Shown here one piece after another: positions 44,562 to 54,575 of a stretch of 64,000 nt of DNA (its first letter is position 1; each line of letters begins with the position of its first letter). The position numbers and the translations under genes were made by a program. The stretch covers positions 151,209 through 215,208 of the forward strand of contig CAYPXZ010000001.1 of assembly GCA_964414785.1 (NCBI GenBank), given 5' to 3'. Below the pieces are notes generated by a model, which saw only the letters and a program-made list of their open reading frames with translations, was not told the DNA's origin and ran no database searches. The DNA is from Palsa-1447 sp964414785. GTDB taxonomy: Bacteria; Verrucomicrobiota; Verrucomicrobiia; Opitutales; Opitutaceae.

Positions 44562-44785
44562 GGGTAGGCGGGGCAAAAATGGAGGATGGCGATTTACTGG
44601 CCACCAGAAGCGGAGCGATTTTTGCGATCGGTACGTGGGACCGGATTTGATCCACGTCCCCGAACGGCCTTTCCTATTGACGGGGAGGGTTCGGATCCCT
44701 TCTCATGTAGACCGTCTGAAGGAATAGGCATGATCCAGCGATGCCCTCGAACACGAACCACGCGGCGCCCCGGCCCGCTTAGCCG

Positions 44786-47449
44786 ATGAGCCGCCTCAGG
44801 CAATTTGCCTTCCGGTTCCGGGCGCTCTTCAGAAGGAAGAGGCTTGAGTCGGAGATGTCCGAGGAGATGAGGCTTCACGTCGAGATGCAGACCGAGGCTA
44901 ACCTTGCCTCCGGCATGTCCCAAGAGGAGGCACATTTTGCGGCGCTCAGGGACTTTGGCGGGGTGGAGCAGGCGAAGGAGCTCTACCGCGACGAGCGGCG
45001 TCTTGTCTGGGTCGAGCAGCTGGCAAAGGATATCCGCTTTGCGGCCCGCTCGCTGGCGAAGTCGCCTGGGTACACCGTTGGCGTGGTCGCGACGCTGGCG
45101 ATCGGGATCGGGGCGACGACCGCCGTCGTGAGTTTCGCCAGGCCGATCGTTTTCCCGACGATTCCCTACCCGGCGGCTGAAAGGCTGGTTGTGGTGACCG
45201 ACCCGGATGTCACGGGTCAGCAGGCCGAAGCCCCATATCCATTCTTCTCCTTTCCCTACCGGCTGGCGGCCCTGCGCGCCAACGCGACTTCGCTGGAGGG
45301 GGTCGGTTCCGTACGGTTTGACCAGCTGAACCTTATGGTTCGGGGCGACCCCACCCCTATGCACGTTTGCTGGGCGACAGCGGACTACTTCGGGCTGGTC
45401 GGGGCGACGGCTGTGGGCGGACGCCTCTTCCTGCCTGAGGAATACAAGGAGGACACCGGTGACACGGCCGTGCTGAGCTGGAAGGTATGGGAGAACCGAT
45501 TCGGATCGGATCCCGCCGTCGTTGGTCGCGACATTCTCCTTGGAGGCAAGGCAAGGAAGGTAGTTGGGATTCTGCCGAAGAGTTTCGTTCCTCCTCCGCT
45601 CTTCGCTGATGCTGAAATCTATATGCCCGAGGCGCTTTCACCCACGCGGCCACTTTGGCCCTACCGGTGGGTGCAGGCCTTGGGTCGGCTCAAACCGGGC
45701 ATTGTGCTCGGCCAGGCCCGCGCGGAGATAAAGGTGCTTCGTCAGCCGCCTCCTCCGGGATCGGAGGGCAAGCCGGCATCGGACAACAAGTTCCTGGAAG
45801 GCTTCAAGCCGATCCTCTCGCCGATCGCAGCCTATTACCAAACGGACTCCACCAGGATCAACTGGGTCTTCCTCGGCTCCGTCGGATTCCTCTACGCGAT
45901 CGCGTGCAGCAACGCCGCAAACCTGATGCTTGCTCGAACGGTGTCGCGCCGCAGGGAGCTGGGTGTGCGGCTGGCGCTGGGAGGAAGCCGAATGCGGATC
46001 GCGCGCCTGCTCCTTGCCGAGAGCCTGGTCCTGACGTCGCTCAGCTGCCTCTTTGGCACCCTGATCGCCGAGTGGGGCTATTGGGCGATGGTGTCACAGC
46101 GAAGCAGCAATGCCGCCGTGGCGCCCTTTGAAATGACGCTGGACTTGCCCATGCTGGCGACGGTCATCGCGACGAGCGTCCTCACCAGCCTCCTTGTTGT
46201 CCTCGTTCCCGCGATGCGGCTCGGAAAGGTCCGGCTTAGCGACGCCCTCAAGGAGGGCATGGGATCGCTGGGCGACAGCCCGCGCCTTCGGAAGTTTCGC
46301 GGAATCTTGGTCGTGGCGCAGGCCGCCCTGGCGGTGACGCTCCTGGTCGGCGCGGGGCTTATGCTCCAGAGCTTCTGGCGCCTGGAGAAGGTCAACCTGG
46401 GCTTCGACCCGGCAAGCAAGGTCGCCGTCACCGCGGTCCTTCCTGACGCCATACCCGAGAAGGAGTTCCTCGGTCTGGCGACACGGTTGCGTGACGACCT
46501 CGCCGGCCTGCCGGGCGTTTCCAGTGTCACCTACTCGCAGGCATTGCCCTTTTCCGGATACTCCAGCGGAACCTCGGGCATAAAGATCGACGGCCGTCCG
46601 GAACTTGGGGAGCTCAAGTTTGGCTCGAGCGCGGTCTCCCCGGAATATTTCACGGCCTTGGGGCTGCCTGTCCTCTCCGGCCACGGGTTCGCTGGCATGC
46701 ACAAGGGCGATCCCCTTGTCGCCGTCATCAACGAGACGGCGTCGCGCCTCTACTTTGGCTCAAATGGCGCCCTGGGAAAGCGCCTCGACATGGGTGAGCA
46801 TGGGAAATGGGAGATCATCGGCGTCGTGGGGGACGTCAGGCAGTTCGGGCACCGTGAAAGCGTGAAGCCCCAGTTTTATTACCCCTTCTGGCAGCCGCCC
46901 GTCAGCACCACGATGTTCGTCGAGCTGGTGCGGATGACGGCGCCGCCGACGGCCGGGCTCGAGGCGCTGGTCCGTCGGGCGGCGTATGCGGCGGATTCCC
47001 GCCTCGTCGTGAACGTGCAGCCCCTTTCCACCTATGTGCTCCAGGATCTGGACCGGGAGCGCCATATCATGCTCGTCCTCGAGGTGGTGTCGGCCCTCGC
47101 GCTCGTACTCGCGGCGGCCGGTCTGTTCGCGGTCATGGCCTATGCGGTGGCGCAGCAGCAGAGGGAATTTGGTGTGAGACTCGCGCTTGGGGCGGCGCCC
47201 GGGGACCTATTGCGGCTCGTGCTGCGCCGCGGCCTCACGCTCTCGGTGGCAGGGGTCGTCGTGGGCCTTTGCGCCGCCTGGGGCCTGACTCGATTCCTGC
47301 AGACCCTTCTTTTCGAGACAAGCCCGCACAGCCCGTATACCTATGCGGCCGTGGCGATTATGCTGGTCGCGGTCGCTGCGTTGGCCTGCTGGCTGCCGGC
47401 AAGGCGGGCTTCGCGTGTGGATCCGATGGCCGCCCTCAGGAGCGAGTAA
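44786..47449 (+). CDS. ADOP-type FtsX/MacB-like permease
   Basis: The 887-residue membrane protein belongs to the duplicated orphan permeases first noted in Acidobacteria. An N-terminal cytoplasmic segment (SEEMRLHVEMQTEANLASGM, DFGGVEQAKELYRDERRL) leads into two copies of a MacB-like periplasmic domain plus FtsX core: first TM near 85, RRRELGVRLALGGSRMRIAR, then QQQREFGVRLALGAAPGDLL. No ATPase gene is adjacent, which is usual for this family. It ends with the typical PARRASRVDPMAALRSE. Role is probably in export or mechanotransmission; substrate unknown. Confidence 0.92.
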   Translation: MSRLRQFAFRFRALFRRKRLESEMSEEMRLHVEMQTEANLASGMSQEEAHFAALRDFGGVEQAKELYRDERRLVWVEQLAKDIRFAARSLAKSPGYTVGVVATLAIGIGATTAVVSFARPIVFPTIPYPAAERLVVVTDPDVTGQQAEAPYPFFSFPYRLAALRANATSLEGVGSVRFDQLNLMVRGDPTPMHVCWATADYFGLVGATAVGGRLFLPEEYKEDTGDTAVLSWKVWENRFGSDPAVVGRDILLGGKARKVVGILPKSFVPPPLFADAEIYMPEALSPTRPLWPYRWVQALGRLKPGIVLGQARAEIKVLRQPPPPGSEGKPASDNKFLEGFKPILSPIAAYYQTDSTRINWVFLGSVGFLYAIACSNAANLMLARTVSRRRELGVRLALGGSRMRIARLLLAESLVLTSLSCLFGTLIAEWGYWAMVSQRSSNAAVAPFEMTLDLPMLATVIATSVLTSLLVVLVPAMRLGKVRLSDALKEGMGSLGDSPRLRKFRGILVVAQAALAVTLLVGAGLMLQSFWRLEKVNLGFDPASKVAVTAVLPDAIPEKEFLGLATRLRDDLAGLPGVSSVTYSQALPFSGYSSGTSGIKIDGRPELGELKFGSSAVSPEYFTALGLPVLSGHGFAGMHKGDPLVAVINETASRLYFGSNGALGKRLDMGEHGKWEIIGVVGDVRQFGHRESVKPQFYYPFWQPPVSTTMFVELVRMTAPPTAGLEALVRRAAYAADSRLVVNVQPLSTYVLQDLDRERHIMLVLEVVSALALVLAAAGLFAVMAYAVAQQQREFGVRLALGAAPGDLLRLVLRRGLTLSVAGVVVGLCAAWGLTRFLQTLLFETSPHSPYTYAAVAIMLVAVAALACWLPARRASRVDPMAALRSE

Positions 47450-47716
47450 GGCGGAACATCCGCTTTAGCTCGGTGACCAATTCGCGGCTTGCCAAGGCCC
47501 CCTCGCGGGTTAAAACCCCTGCGTCTCACCCCTTCATCTATGAACCCGCACTCATTTAATATGATTACGCCCTTTGGCGCGTGCGCGGTTTATTCGGCCT
47601 CCTGAGCCGAACTCAAGCCCGCCGCGAACGAGCGGGCTCCCTGGAACTCCCGGCAGTTCCTTAGCGGTCGCTCCCCAGAACGGGTTTCCCATACCTTCAC
47701 CTCCTCGTCCCTTTCC

Positions 47717-49558
47717 ATGTTTTCCCAAGTCAAAGTCATCTGGTCCATCATGCGCGGCCACCGGCTGCGCTACGGCCTGGCTTTGGGCTGTCTTGTCCTT
47801 GCGACCGTCATCAACTTCGGGATCCCGCTCGTCGGAAGCGCCACGATCGACTATGCCGTCTCGCCTACCGCGGTCGGGCCCCAGACGCCGCGCCTGATCA
47901 CGTCCATGCTCGCGGTGCTGGGTGGGGCGGCGAACCTGCGCGCGCACCTCTGGCTCGCCCCGGTGATGATGGTGGCCCTCAGCGCCGTCAGCGGACTCTT
48001 CACCTACCTCAAGGGATGGCAGGCCTCGCTCGCCAGCGACGGGATCGCGCGCAGGCTCAAGGATGAGCTCTACGACCACCTGGGCCACCTGCCGGCCGTC
48101 TACCACGACAAGACGGACACGGGTGACCTCGTGCAGCGCTGTACGAGCGACGTCGAGACGGCGCGGCAGTTCCTGGCCACGCAGGTCATGGAGATCGGCA
48201 ACGCGGCGATCCTTGCGGGTGCGGCCTTCCCGCTCCTCCTCTCGCTCAACATCCGCCTTGCCCTGGTGTCGTTCGTCCTCATTCCCCCGATCGTCGTCTA
48301 CGGCTATGTCTACTTCCGCAACGTGAAGCACGTCTTCAAGGCCGTGGACGAGGCGGAGGGGGCCCTTACGGGGATCATCCAGGAGAACCTCACCGGGATC
48401 CGTGTCGTGCGGGCCTTCGCCCGCCAGGACCACGAGCGGTCGAAGTTCGCGACCCCAAACGCGGTCTACAGGGACCGGAGCATCCGGATGCTCCGGCTCA
48501 TGTCGTGGTACTGGTCCATCAGCGACCTGGTCGCGCTGAGCCAGGTCGGACTCGTGCTTCTTGTCGGCGCCAGGTGGGTCGTCGGGGGGTCGCTCAGCGT
48601 GGGCGTCCTCTTTGCGTTCCTTTCGTACCTTGCGATCATGCTCTGGCCGGTCCGCCAGATGGGCCGAATCCTCACGGACCTCGGCAAGACCTCGGTCGCC
48701 CTGAACAGGATCAGGGAGGTCCTGGCCGCCGAGCGCGAGGCGGATCCGCCCTCCCAGGATCCCCTTTCGCCTCCGACGCCGCTCCTGGGCGAGGTCACCG
48801 TGCGAAACCTGCGCTTCTCGCACGCGAGCCAGGCGGCGGGCGCCCCGGGCGCGGTCGACGACGTGTCCTTCTCGGTGAAGCCCGGGGAGACGCTCGCGAT
48901 TCTCGGTCCTTCCGGTGCGGGCAAGAGCACGCTCATCCACCTGCTGATGCGCCTCTACGACTACACGGAGGGATCAATCCGGCTGGACGGACGCGAACTC
49001 TCGTCTCTTCCGCGCAAGTGGGTGCGTTCCCAGATCGGGGTCGTCATGCAGGAGCCCTTCCTCTTCTCCAAGACGCTCAGGGACAACCTCAGGCTGGGGC
49101 GCGGCACGGCGCTCGACCACGAGGTCGAAAGCGCCGCCCGCGCGGCCAGCATCCACGAGACCATCCTCTCTTTCGACCAGGGCTACGACACCCTGATCGG
49201 GGAGCGCGGCATCACGCTCTCCGGGGGCCAGCGCCAGCGGATCGCCATCGCCCGCGCGGTGCTCAAGCACCCGCCTATCCTTGTGCTCGACGACGCCCTG
49301 AGCGCCGTCGACGGCGAGACCGAGTCCATCATCCTCGACGCCCTCAAGGAGCGGCATGGCCGGGCGACGACGCTCGTCATCGCCCATCGCCTTTCGACCC
49401 TGGCGCACGCCGACCGGATCATCGTGCTCGACCGCGGGCGGATCGTCCAGGCGGGAACCCACTCCGAGCTATCCTCGCAGAAGGGCCTCTACCGCAGGCT
49501 CTGGGAGATACAGACCCGGACCGAGTCCGACCTCACCCGGGAGATGGCGGCCGGCTAA
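47717..49558 (+). CDS. ABC exporter half-transporter 1 (TMD-NBD), with Asp in place of the catalytic Glu
   Basis: The 613-residue type I exporter subunit has six TM helices (first 330 residues) and an ATPase domain. Walker A is GPSGAGKST, the signature LSGGQ, and the switch His is in VIAHRLSTL. Walker B reads ILVLDDALSAVD, so the catalytic Glu is replaced by Asp. In heterodimeric exporters such as TM287/288 this marks the degenerate ATP site. Its partner follows 13 bases later. Substrate is unknown: drugs, lipids or peptides. Confidence 0.92.
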   Translation: MFSQVKVIWSIMRGHRLRYGLALGCLVLATVINFGIPLVGSATIDYAVSPTAVGPQTPRLITSMLAVLGGAANLRAHLWLAPVMMVALSAVSGLFTYLKGWQASLASDGIARRLKDELYDHLGHLPAVYHDKTDTGDLVQRCTSDVETARQFLATQVMEIGNAAILAGAAFPLLLSLNIRLALVSFVLIPPIVVYGYVYFRNVKHVFKAVDEAEGALTGIIQENLTGIRVVRAFARQDHERSKFATPNAVYRDRSIRMLRLMSWYWSISDLVALSQVGLVLLVGARWVVGGSLSVGVLFAFLSYLAIMLWPVRQMGRILTDLGKTSVALNRIREVLAAEREADPPSQDPLSPPTPLLGEVTVRNLRFSHASQAAGAPGAVDDVSFSVKPGETLAILGPSGAGKSTLIHLLMRLYDYTEGSIRLDGRELSSLPRKWVRSQIGVVMQEPFLFSKTLRDNLRLGRGTALDHEVESAARAASIHETILSFDQGYDTLIGERGITLSGGQRQRIAIARAVLKHPPILVLDDALSAVDGETESIILDALKERHGRATTLVIAHRLSTLAHADRIIVLDRGRIVQAGTHSELSSQKGLYRRLWEIQTRTESDLTREMAAG

Positions 49559-49571
49559 ACGGGAAACACCG

Positions 49572-51455
49572 ATGAACGACGCACTCCTGCAACAGGACGA
49601 ATTCAAGGCGAAGATCGATGCCGGCCTCTGGGGGAAGATCTTCAGGCGCGCCCTGCAACTGAAGCGCCTCCTCGTGCCCCTCTTCTTCACGGCCATCGTC
49701 GTCGCGATGTGTGACGCCGGATTCGCGCTCATCACCCGGTGGGTCATAGACGGCATCGTGTCCGGAGGCCGCGACGCCCCGTTCGCGCTGTACATTTCGG
49801 CCTACCTGGGCCTCACGCTGCTCCTCAGCACCGGCGTCTGGGTCTTCATCGACCTGGCCGGCAACATCTCGAACCGCATGGCGCACGACATCCGCCGGGA
49901 CGGGTTCGACCGCCTCCAGGAGCTTGAGTTCGCCTTCTTCGACACGCGCCCGGTGGGATGGCTCATCACCCGCCTGACGAGCGACTGCGACCGGCTCTCG
50001 CGCATCATCGCGTGGGGGTTCCTGGATATCGTCTGGGGCATCAGCTACATCGTCATGATCGCCCTGAGCCTGCTCGTCATGAACTGGAGGCTCGGCCTCG
50101 TCGTTCTCTCCATTCTCCCGCCGCTCGCCGTCGTCTCGAAGTTCTTCCAGCGCAAGATGCTCCTTAGCTCCCGTGAGATCAGGAAGTTCAACTCGCAGAT
50201 CACGGCCAGCTTCAACGAGTCGATCCAGGGTGTGCGCACGACCAAGACCCTCGCCCGCGAGAAGGAGAACCTTGCCGAGTTCAGGCAGTTGAGCGGGCGG
50301 ATGTTCGACGCCTCGGTGCTCAACTCCCGACAGAATTCGCTCTACTATCCGGTGGTGATGGCGATGGGCAGCCTCGCGGCGGGCCTCGCCCTCTGGAGGG
50401 GCGGCTACCAGGCGACCGGAGGGGCGATGAGCATCGGAACCCTTGTCGCGTTCATCAACTTCGCCGGCCAGTTCTTCTTCCCGATCAACCAGCTCGCGCT
50501 GCGGCTTACCGAGATGCAGGGCGCGCAGGCCGCAGGCGAGCGCGTCATGGGCCTTTTGGCGACGCAACCCGCGATCGCGGACTCGGCCGCCGTGCGCCAG
50601 CGGGTGCGCGAGTTCGGGGCCCTGGGGGCCGCGGGAGGGGTCCCGGAGGCCTCCCGCCCCTGCCTGGCACCTGACGGTCTGCCGCGGGACATCGGGTCGA
50701 TCGAGTTCCGGGGGGTCACCTTCCGGTATGCGTCGGGCCCCGTGGTGCTCGAGAACTTCAACCTGAGCGTCCGCGCGGGAGAGACCATCGCGCTCGTCGG
50801 CTCGTCCGGGGGTGGAAAGAGCACGATCGTCTCCCTCGTCTGCCGCTTCTACGAGCCTACCGAGGGGCAGATCCTCTTCGACGGAATGGACTACCGCGAA
50901 CGGCCCCTGGGATGGCTCCAGTCCCAGCTGGGCATCGTGCTGCAGACCCCCCACCTGTTCAAGGGCACCGTCCGCGAGAACATCCGCTACGGGCGCCTGA
51001 ATGCGACCGACGCCGAGGTCGAGGAGGCCGCGCGCCTGGTCAATGCCGACGCGTTCATCGCCCGGATGGAGCACGGCTATGACTCGCAGGTGGGCGAGGG
51101 GGGCAACCGCCTATCCACCGGCCAGCGGCAGCTCCTGTCGTTCGCCCGGGCGCTCCTGGCGAACCCCCAGATCTTCATCATGGATGAGGCGACCTCCTCG
51201 ATCGACACCGAGACGGAGCAGCTGATCCAGGCCGGCCTGGAGACCATTTTCCGGGACCGCACGAGCTTCGTGGTCGCCCACCGGCTGAGCACGATCCGCC
51301 GGGCCGACCGCATCCTGGTCATCACCCGCGGGCGCATCGAGGAATCGGGCACCCACGAGGAGCTTCTCCGGCGCCGGGGGCACTACCACGACCTCTACAT
51401 GAACCAGTTCCGAAGCGAGCAGTCGGAGGCGGCCCTTGAGAGCCGTTTGACGTAG
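49572..51455 (+). CDS. ABC exporter half-transporter 2 (TMD-NBD), canonical catalytic Glu
   Basis: The 627-residue partner subunit has Walker A SSGGGKST, Walker B IFIMDEATSSID with the catalytic Glu, and switch His in VVAHRLSTI. Its signature motif is LSTGQ where LSGGQ is usual. The variant signature pairs in the dimer with the Asp-type Walker B of subunit 1, so both changes fall in the same nucleotide site. The ATG at 49572 is taken; an upstream frame extension to 49356 overlaps subunit 1. A ribosome site is weak, so translation may be coupled. Confidence 0.92.
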   Translation: MNDALLQQDEFKAKIDAGLWGKIFRRALQLKRLLVPLFFTAIVVAMCDAGFALITRWVIDGIVSGGRDAPFALYISAYLGLTLLLSTGVWVFIDLAGNISNRMAHDIRRDGFDRLQELEFAFFDTRPVGWLITRLTSDCDRLSRIIAWGFLDIVWGISYIVMIALSLLVMNWRLGLVVLSILPPLAVVSKFFQRKMLLSSREIRKFNSQITASFNESIQGVRTTKTLAREKENLAEFRQLSGRMFDASVLNSRQNSLYYPVVMAMGSLAAGLALWRGGYQATGGAMSIGTLVAFINFAGQFFFPINQLALRLTEMQGAQAAGERVMGLLATQPAIADSAAVRQRVREFGALGAAGGVPEASRPCLAPDGLPRDIGSIEFRGVTFRYASGPVVLENFNLSVRAGETIALVGSSGGGKSTIVSLVCRFYEPTEGQILFDGMDYRERPLGWLQSQLGIVLQTPHLFKGTVRENIRYGRLNATDAEVEEAARLVNADAFIARMEHGYDSQVGEGGNRLSTGQRQLLSFARALLANPQIFIMDEATSSIDTETEQLIQAGLETIFRDRTSFVVAHRLSTIRRADRILVITRGRIEESGTHEELLRRRGHYHDLYMNQFRSEQSEAALESRLT

Positions 51456-51550
51456 GGGCTCCCAGCCCTCGCTCGGGAGTCCACCCGGGCGGCCCTTGCG
51501 GGAGGCCCGAGCACTCTTGCACCGGGGCCGCGCGGCAGATAGGCTCGCAA

Positions 51551-53098
51551 ATGGGCATGACTACTCAAAGGGCTCTTCCGGTTCTCCGGCTACTATGCCT
51601 GCTCGGTGCGGCGGCATTCGTGGGCGTTGCCGCATTGGCGGGTGAGACGGCACCCGCGGCCCCGGCTACCGCCGCCGCCGCCGAGCGGGAGGCCGTCGTT
51701 GCCCCGGTGGGGCCCAAGCGCGTTTTTGTTATTCCGATCAGGGATGAAATCGCAGAGCCCACGCTCTTTCTCCTTAGGCGCGGCTTGAAGGAGGCCGTGG
51801 CCGAGCACGCCGACGCCGTCGTCCTGGACATCAGCACGCCCGGGGGTGCGCTCGACGTCACGATGAAGATGATGGAGGACATGAAGAAGTTTCCCGGCAG
51901 GACGATCGCCTTCGTCGACAACGAGGCGATGTCCGCAGGGGCCTTCATCTCCGCCGTCTGCAGCGAGATCTGGTTTGTGACGACTCCCACCGAGGGCATC
52001 ATCGGCGCCGCCGCTCCGGTCCAGGCCACGGGCCAGGACGTCGACTCCACGATGAAGGCGAAGCTCGTGAGCTACCTGAAGGTGCGCATGCGCGCGGATT
52101 CGAACGGGAAGGGACACCGCGGCGAGGTCATCTCCGCGATGATCGACGCCGACATGGACCTGACCATCAATGGCGAGGAGGTGAAGATCGACGGGAAGCC
52201 GATCAAGGCCAAGGGGGCGCTCCTTTCCCTCACCGCGACGGAGGCGATGCACCTCGTGGGGACGCCTCCCCAGCCGCTCCTCGGCTCGGGCGAGGCGAAG
52301 GACCTGGATGACCTTCTCGTCAAGTGCTTCGGCGCCGGGAACTTCACGGCGACCCGCCTCCAGGCGACGTGGTCGGAGGAACTCGCGGTCATCCTGGTCC
52401 GCCTCTCCCCGGCCTTGCTGGGCCTTGGGATCACCGCGCTCTTCATCGGCTTCAAGTCTCAGGGGTTCGGGGGATTCATCGCCGTGGGGGTGGTCCTCCT
52501 GACGATTGTCTTCGTCAGCAGCTACGTCTCCGGTCTCTCTGGGCACGAGCCCGTGATCGTGTTCTCGATCGGCCTCGTCCTCCTCATTGCGGAGCTGCTC
52601 TTCTTCCACAGCGCCGGCATTCTCGGTGTCGTCGGGTTCCTCCTCATGATGGGGTCGCTCTTCTGGGCGATGGCGGACCTGTGGCCGGGGGAGCCCATCC
52701 AGGTGGCCTGGTCGGCCGACGCGTTCGTGCAGCCGGTGATAAACCTCGGCGCGGGCCTGGGGATCGCCCTGGTCCTGGGGGCCTGCCTCTTGCGCTTCCT
52801 GCCGCACGGTTGGGTGTGGGACAGGCTCACCGTGAACGCCACTGTGGGGGGAGCCGCGCAGAAGTCGGGCGCCGATCCCGTCGCCGCCGGCAACCTTGAC
52901 GATCTGGTGGGCCGGCGCGGCGTGGCCGCCACGGCCCTGCGGCCTGGCGGGCAGGTTGAGATCGACGGGCGGCGGTTCGAGGCCGAGGTGAAGGTGGGAG
53001 CCATCGACCGCGGGGCTCCCATCATTGTGCTCGGGCGGAGCGATTTCGCGCTCGTTGTTGAGTGCGATAGGCCAGAGGATGGAAGGCCCAACGCATGA
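51551..53098 (+). CDS. NfeD-type membrane protein with ClpP-like serine protease domain (NfeD1b)
   Basis: The 515-residue protein has a signal peptide (about residues 1-30) and a ClpP/SppA-like domain (about 55-260): VVLDISTPGGALDVTMKMM, then FVDNEAMSAGAFISAVC with the likely catalytic Ser. Four or five TM helices (280-430) and a C-terminal OB-fold (LDDLVGRRGVAATALRPGG) follow. NfeD1b proteins are co-encoded with stomatin/flotillin proteins and are thought to process or organise them. Its stop overlaps the start of the next gene by four bases. Confidence 0.9.
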   Translation: MGMTTQRALPVLRLLCLLGAAAFVGVAALAGETAPAAPATAAAAEREAVVAPVGPKRVFVIPIRDEIAEPTLFLLRRGLKEAVAEHADAVVLDISTPGGALDVTMKMMEDMKKFPGRTIAFVDNEAMSAGAFISAVCSEIWFVTTPTEGIIGAAAPVQATGQDVDSTMKAKLVSYLKVRMRADSNGKGHRGEVISAMIDADMDLTINGEEVKIDGKPIKAKGALLSLTATEAMHLVGTPPQPLLGSGEAKDLDDLLVKCFGAGNFTATRLQATWSEELAVILVRLSPALLGLGITALFIGFKSQGFGGFIAVGVVLLTIVFVSSYVSGLSGHEPVIVFSIGLVLLIAELLFFHSAGILGVVGFLLMMGSLFWAMADLWPGEPIQVAWSADAFVQPVINLGAGLGIALVLGACLLRFLPHGWVWDRLTVNATVGGAAQKSGADPVAAGNLDDLVGRRGVAATALRPGGQVEIDGRRFEAEVKVGAIDRGAPIIVLGRSDFALVVECDRPEDGRPNA

Positions 53099-53562
53099 CG
53101 CTGATCCTCCTTCTCTTCATCATCGGCATCCTCCTGCTGGCCGCAGACATCTTCGTCTCGAGCTTCGTCATGGCCGCGGTCGGGGCGATCGCGATGCTTG
53201 CGGGCTGCGTCTTTGCCTACCGGGACTACGGCATCCTAGCGGCCGGGCTCGCCGGGGTGGGCGCGGTCGTCCTTCTTGGGGTCACGGTCTACGTCGAGCT
53301 TGTCCTCCTGCCGAAGACGCGCGTCGGACGCGGCCTTGTCGTCGAGTCCACGTCGGGCTCGAGCAGCCAGCCTCCGGTCGCGCCCGAGGAGGCCGTGGTG
53401 GGGCGTGCGGCGACCGCCGACACGACGCTCGCCCCCAGCGGCTACGTGCTCGTGGGGGGGCGCCGCTACGAGGCGTTCTGCCGCTCCGGCCACGTGGCCA
53501 GGGGAGAGGCCCTGCGCGTCGTGGGCCTGGACAATTTCCGCCTTATCGTCTCCAAACCATAA
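53095..53562 (+). CDS. Short NfeD-like protein (two TM helices plus OB-fold)
   Basis: The 155-residue protein has two or three hydrophobic segments (residues 1-65) and an OB-fold tail (AVVGRAATADTTLAPSGYVL, VGGRRYEAFC, RGEALRVVGLDNFRLIV). The tail is the NfeDC domain without a protease. It overlaps the preceding gene (ATGA) and precedes floA by six bases. It likely acts as a companion of FloA in membrane microdomains. Confidence 0.88.
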   Translation: MTLILLLFIIGILLLAADIFVSSFVMAAVGAIAMLAGCVFAYRDYGILAAGLAGVGAVVLLGVTVYVELVLLPKTRVGRGLVVESTSGSSSQPPVAPEEAVVGRAATADTTLAPSGYVLVGGRRYEAFCRSGHVARGEALRVVGLDNFRLIVSKP

Positions 53563-53568
53563 AATCCC

Positions 53569-54573
53569 ATGCCTGATATTTCCCTCATCGTCGCCATCCC
53601 GCTCATCATCGTCGGCCTGGTCGTCATAGGAATCTTCATTTCCTACATCGGCACCTGGCTGAAGGCCCGCCTCAACGGCGCGCCCGTCAGCATCATAAAC
53701 CTCGTCGGGATGAGGCTCGGCGGCGTGCCGTACAACCTCGTGGTCGGCGCCCGCATCACGGCAGTGAAGGCGGGCATTCCTCTCTCAACCGATAAGATCT
53801 CCGCGCATTACCTGGCGGGCGGCAACGTGATCCCCACCGTGCAGGCGATCATCGCGGCCCAGAAGGCGGGGATCGAGCTCAGCTGGGACCGCGCATGCGC
53901 CATCGACCTTGCGACCAAGGGCTCAGGGAAATCCATCGTTGAGGCGGTGCGGACCTCTGTCGACCCGAAGGTGATCGACTGCCCAAACCCCGAGAGCGGT
54001 CGCACGACTATCGACGGCGTGGCCAAGGACGGGATCCAGGTGAAGGTGAAGGCCCGCGTGACCGTGCGCACGCACCTCGACCGGTTCGTCGGCGGCGCCA
54101 AGGAGGAGACGATCATCGCGCGCGTGGGCGAGGGCATCGTGACCACGATCGGCATGGCGGACAGCTACAAGCAGGTCCTGGAATCCCCCGACAGCATTTC
54201 GAAGACGGTTCTCGCCCGGGGACTCGACGTCGGATCGGCGTTTGAGATCCTCTCGATCGACATCGCTGACGTCGACGTCGGTGAAAACATCGGCGCGCGC
54301 CTCCAGGTTGCTCAGGCCGAGGCCAACAAGAACATGGCGCAGGCCCAGGCCGAGATCCGCCGCGCCGCGGCCGTGGCCCTCGAGCAGGAAATGAAGGCGC
54401 GTGTCCAGGAGATGCAGGCGAAGGTCGTCGAATCCCAGGCGCAGGTCCCGCTGGCGATGGCGGAGGCCTTCCGAAGCGGGCGCCTCGGCGTCATGGATTA
54501 CTACAAGATGGAGAACATCCAGTCCGACACCTCGATGCGCCAGAGCATCGCGCAGCCGGGCGAGAAGAAGTGA
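53569..54573 (+). CDS. floA: Flotillin-like protein FloA
   Basis: The 334-residue protein has an N-terminal membrane hairpin (ISLIVAIPLIIVGLVVIGIF), an SPFH domain (residues 30-230, with VKVKARVTVRTHLDRFVGGA) and a helical C-terminus rich in Ala/Gln/Glu (LQVAQAEANKNMAQAQAEIR). FloA scaffolds functional membrane microdomains and is found with NfeD proteins as here. Length and sequence are typical of the YqfA/FloA type. Confidence 0.95.
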   Translation: MPDISLIVAIPLIIVGLVVIGIFISYIGTWLKARLNGAPVSIINLVGMRLGGVPYNLVVGARITAVKAGIPLSTDKISAHYLAGGNVIPTVQAIIAAQKAGIELSWDRACAIDLATKGSGKSIVEAVRTSVDPKVIDCPNPESGRTTIDGVAKDGIQVKVKARVTVRTHLDRFVGGAKEETIIARVGEGIVTTIGMADSYKQVLESPDSISKTVLARGLDVGSAFEILSIDIADVDVGENIGARLQVAQAEANKNMAQAQAEIRRAAAVALEQEMKARVQEMQAKVVESQAQVPLAMAEAFRSGRLGVMDYYKMENIQSDTSMRQSIAQPGEKK

Positions 54574-54575
54574 CC

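Larger units (their letters stand above)
44174..44785. other. 612-base intergenic stretch between transglutaminase and ADOP permease genes
   Basis: I see no convincing gene here. A 67-codon open frame at 44586-44789 lacks family features and a ribosome site. The stretch holds a stem-loop (44280-44339), an AT-richer block (about 44341-44430) that could carry a promoter, and copy B of the 64-bp element (44498-44561). Confidence 0.6.

Noticed and set aside
44586..44789. Small 67-codon frame before the ADOP permease
   Set aside because: No ribosome site, no family similarity, and it overlaps the permease start.
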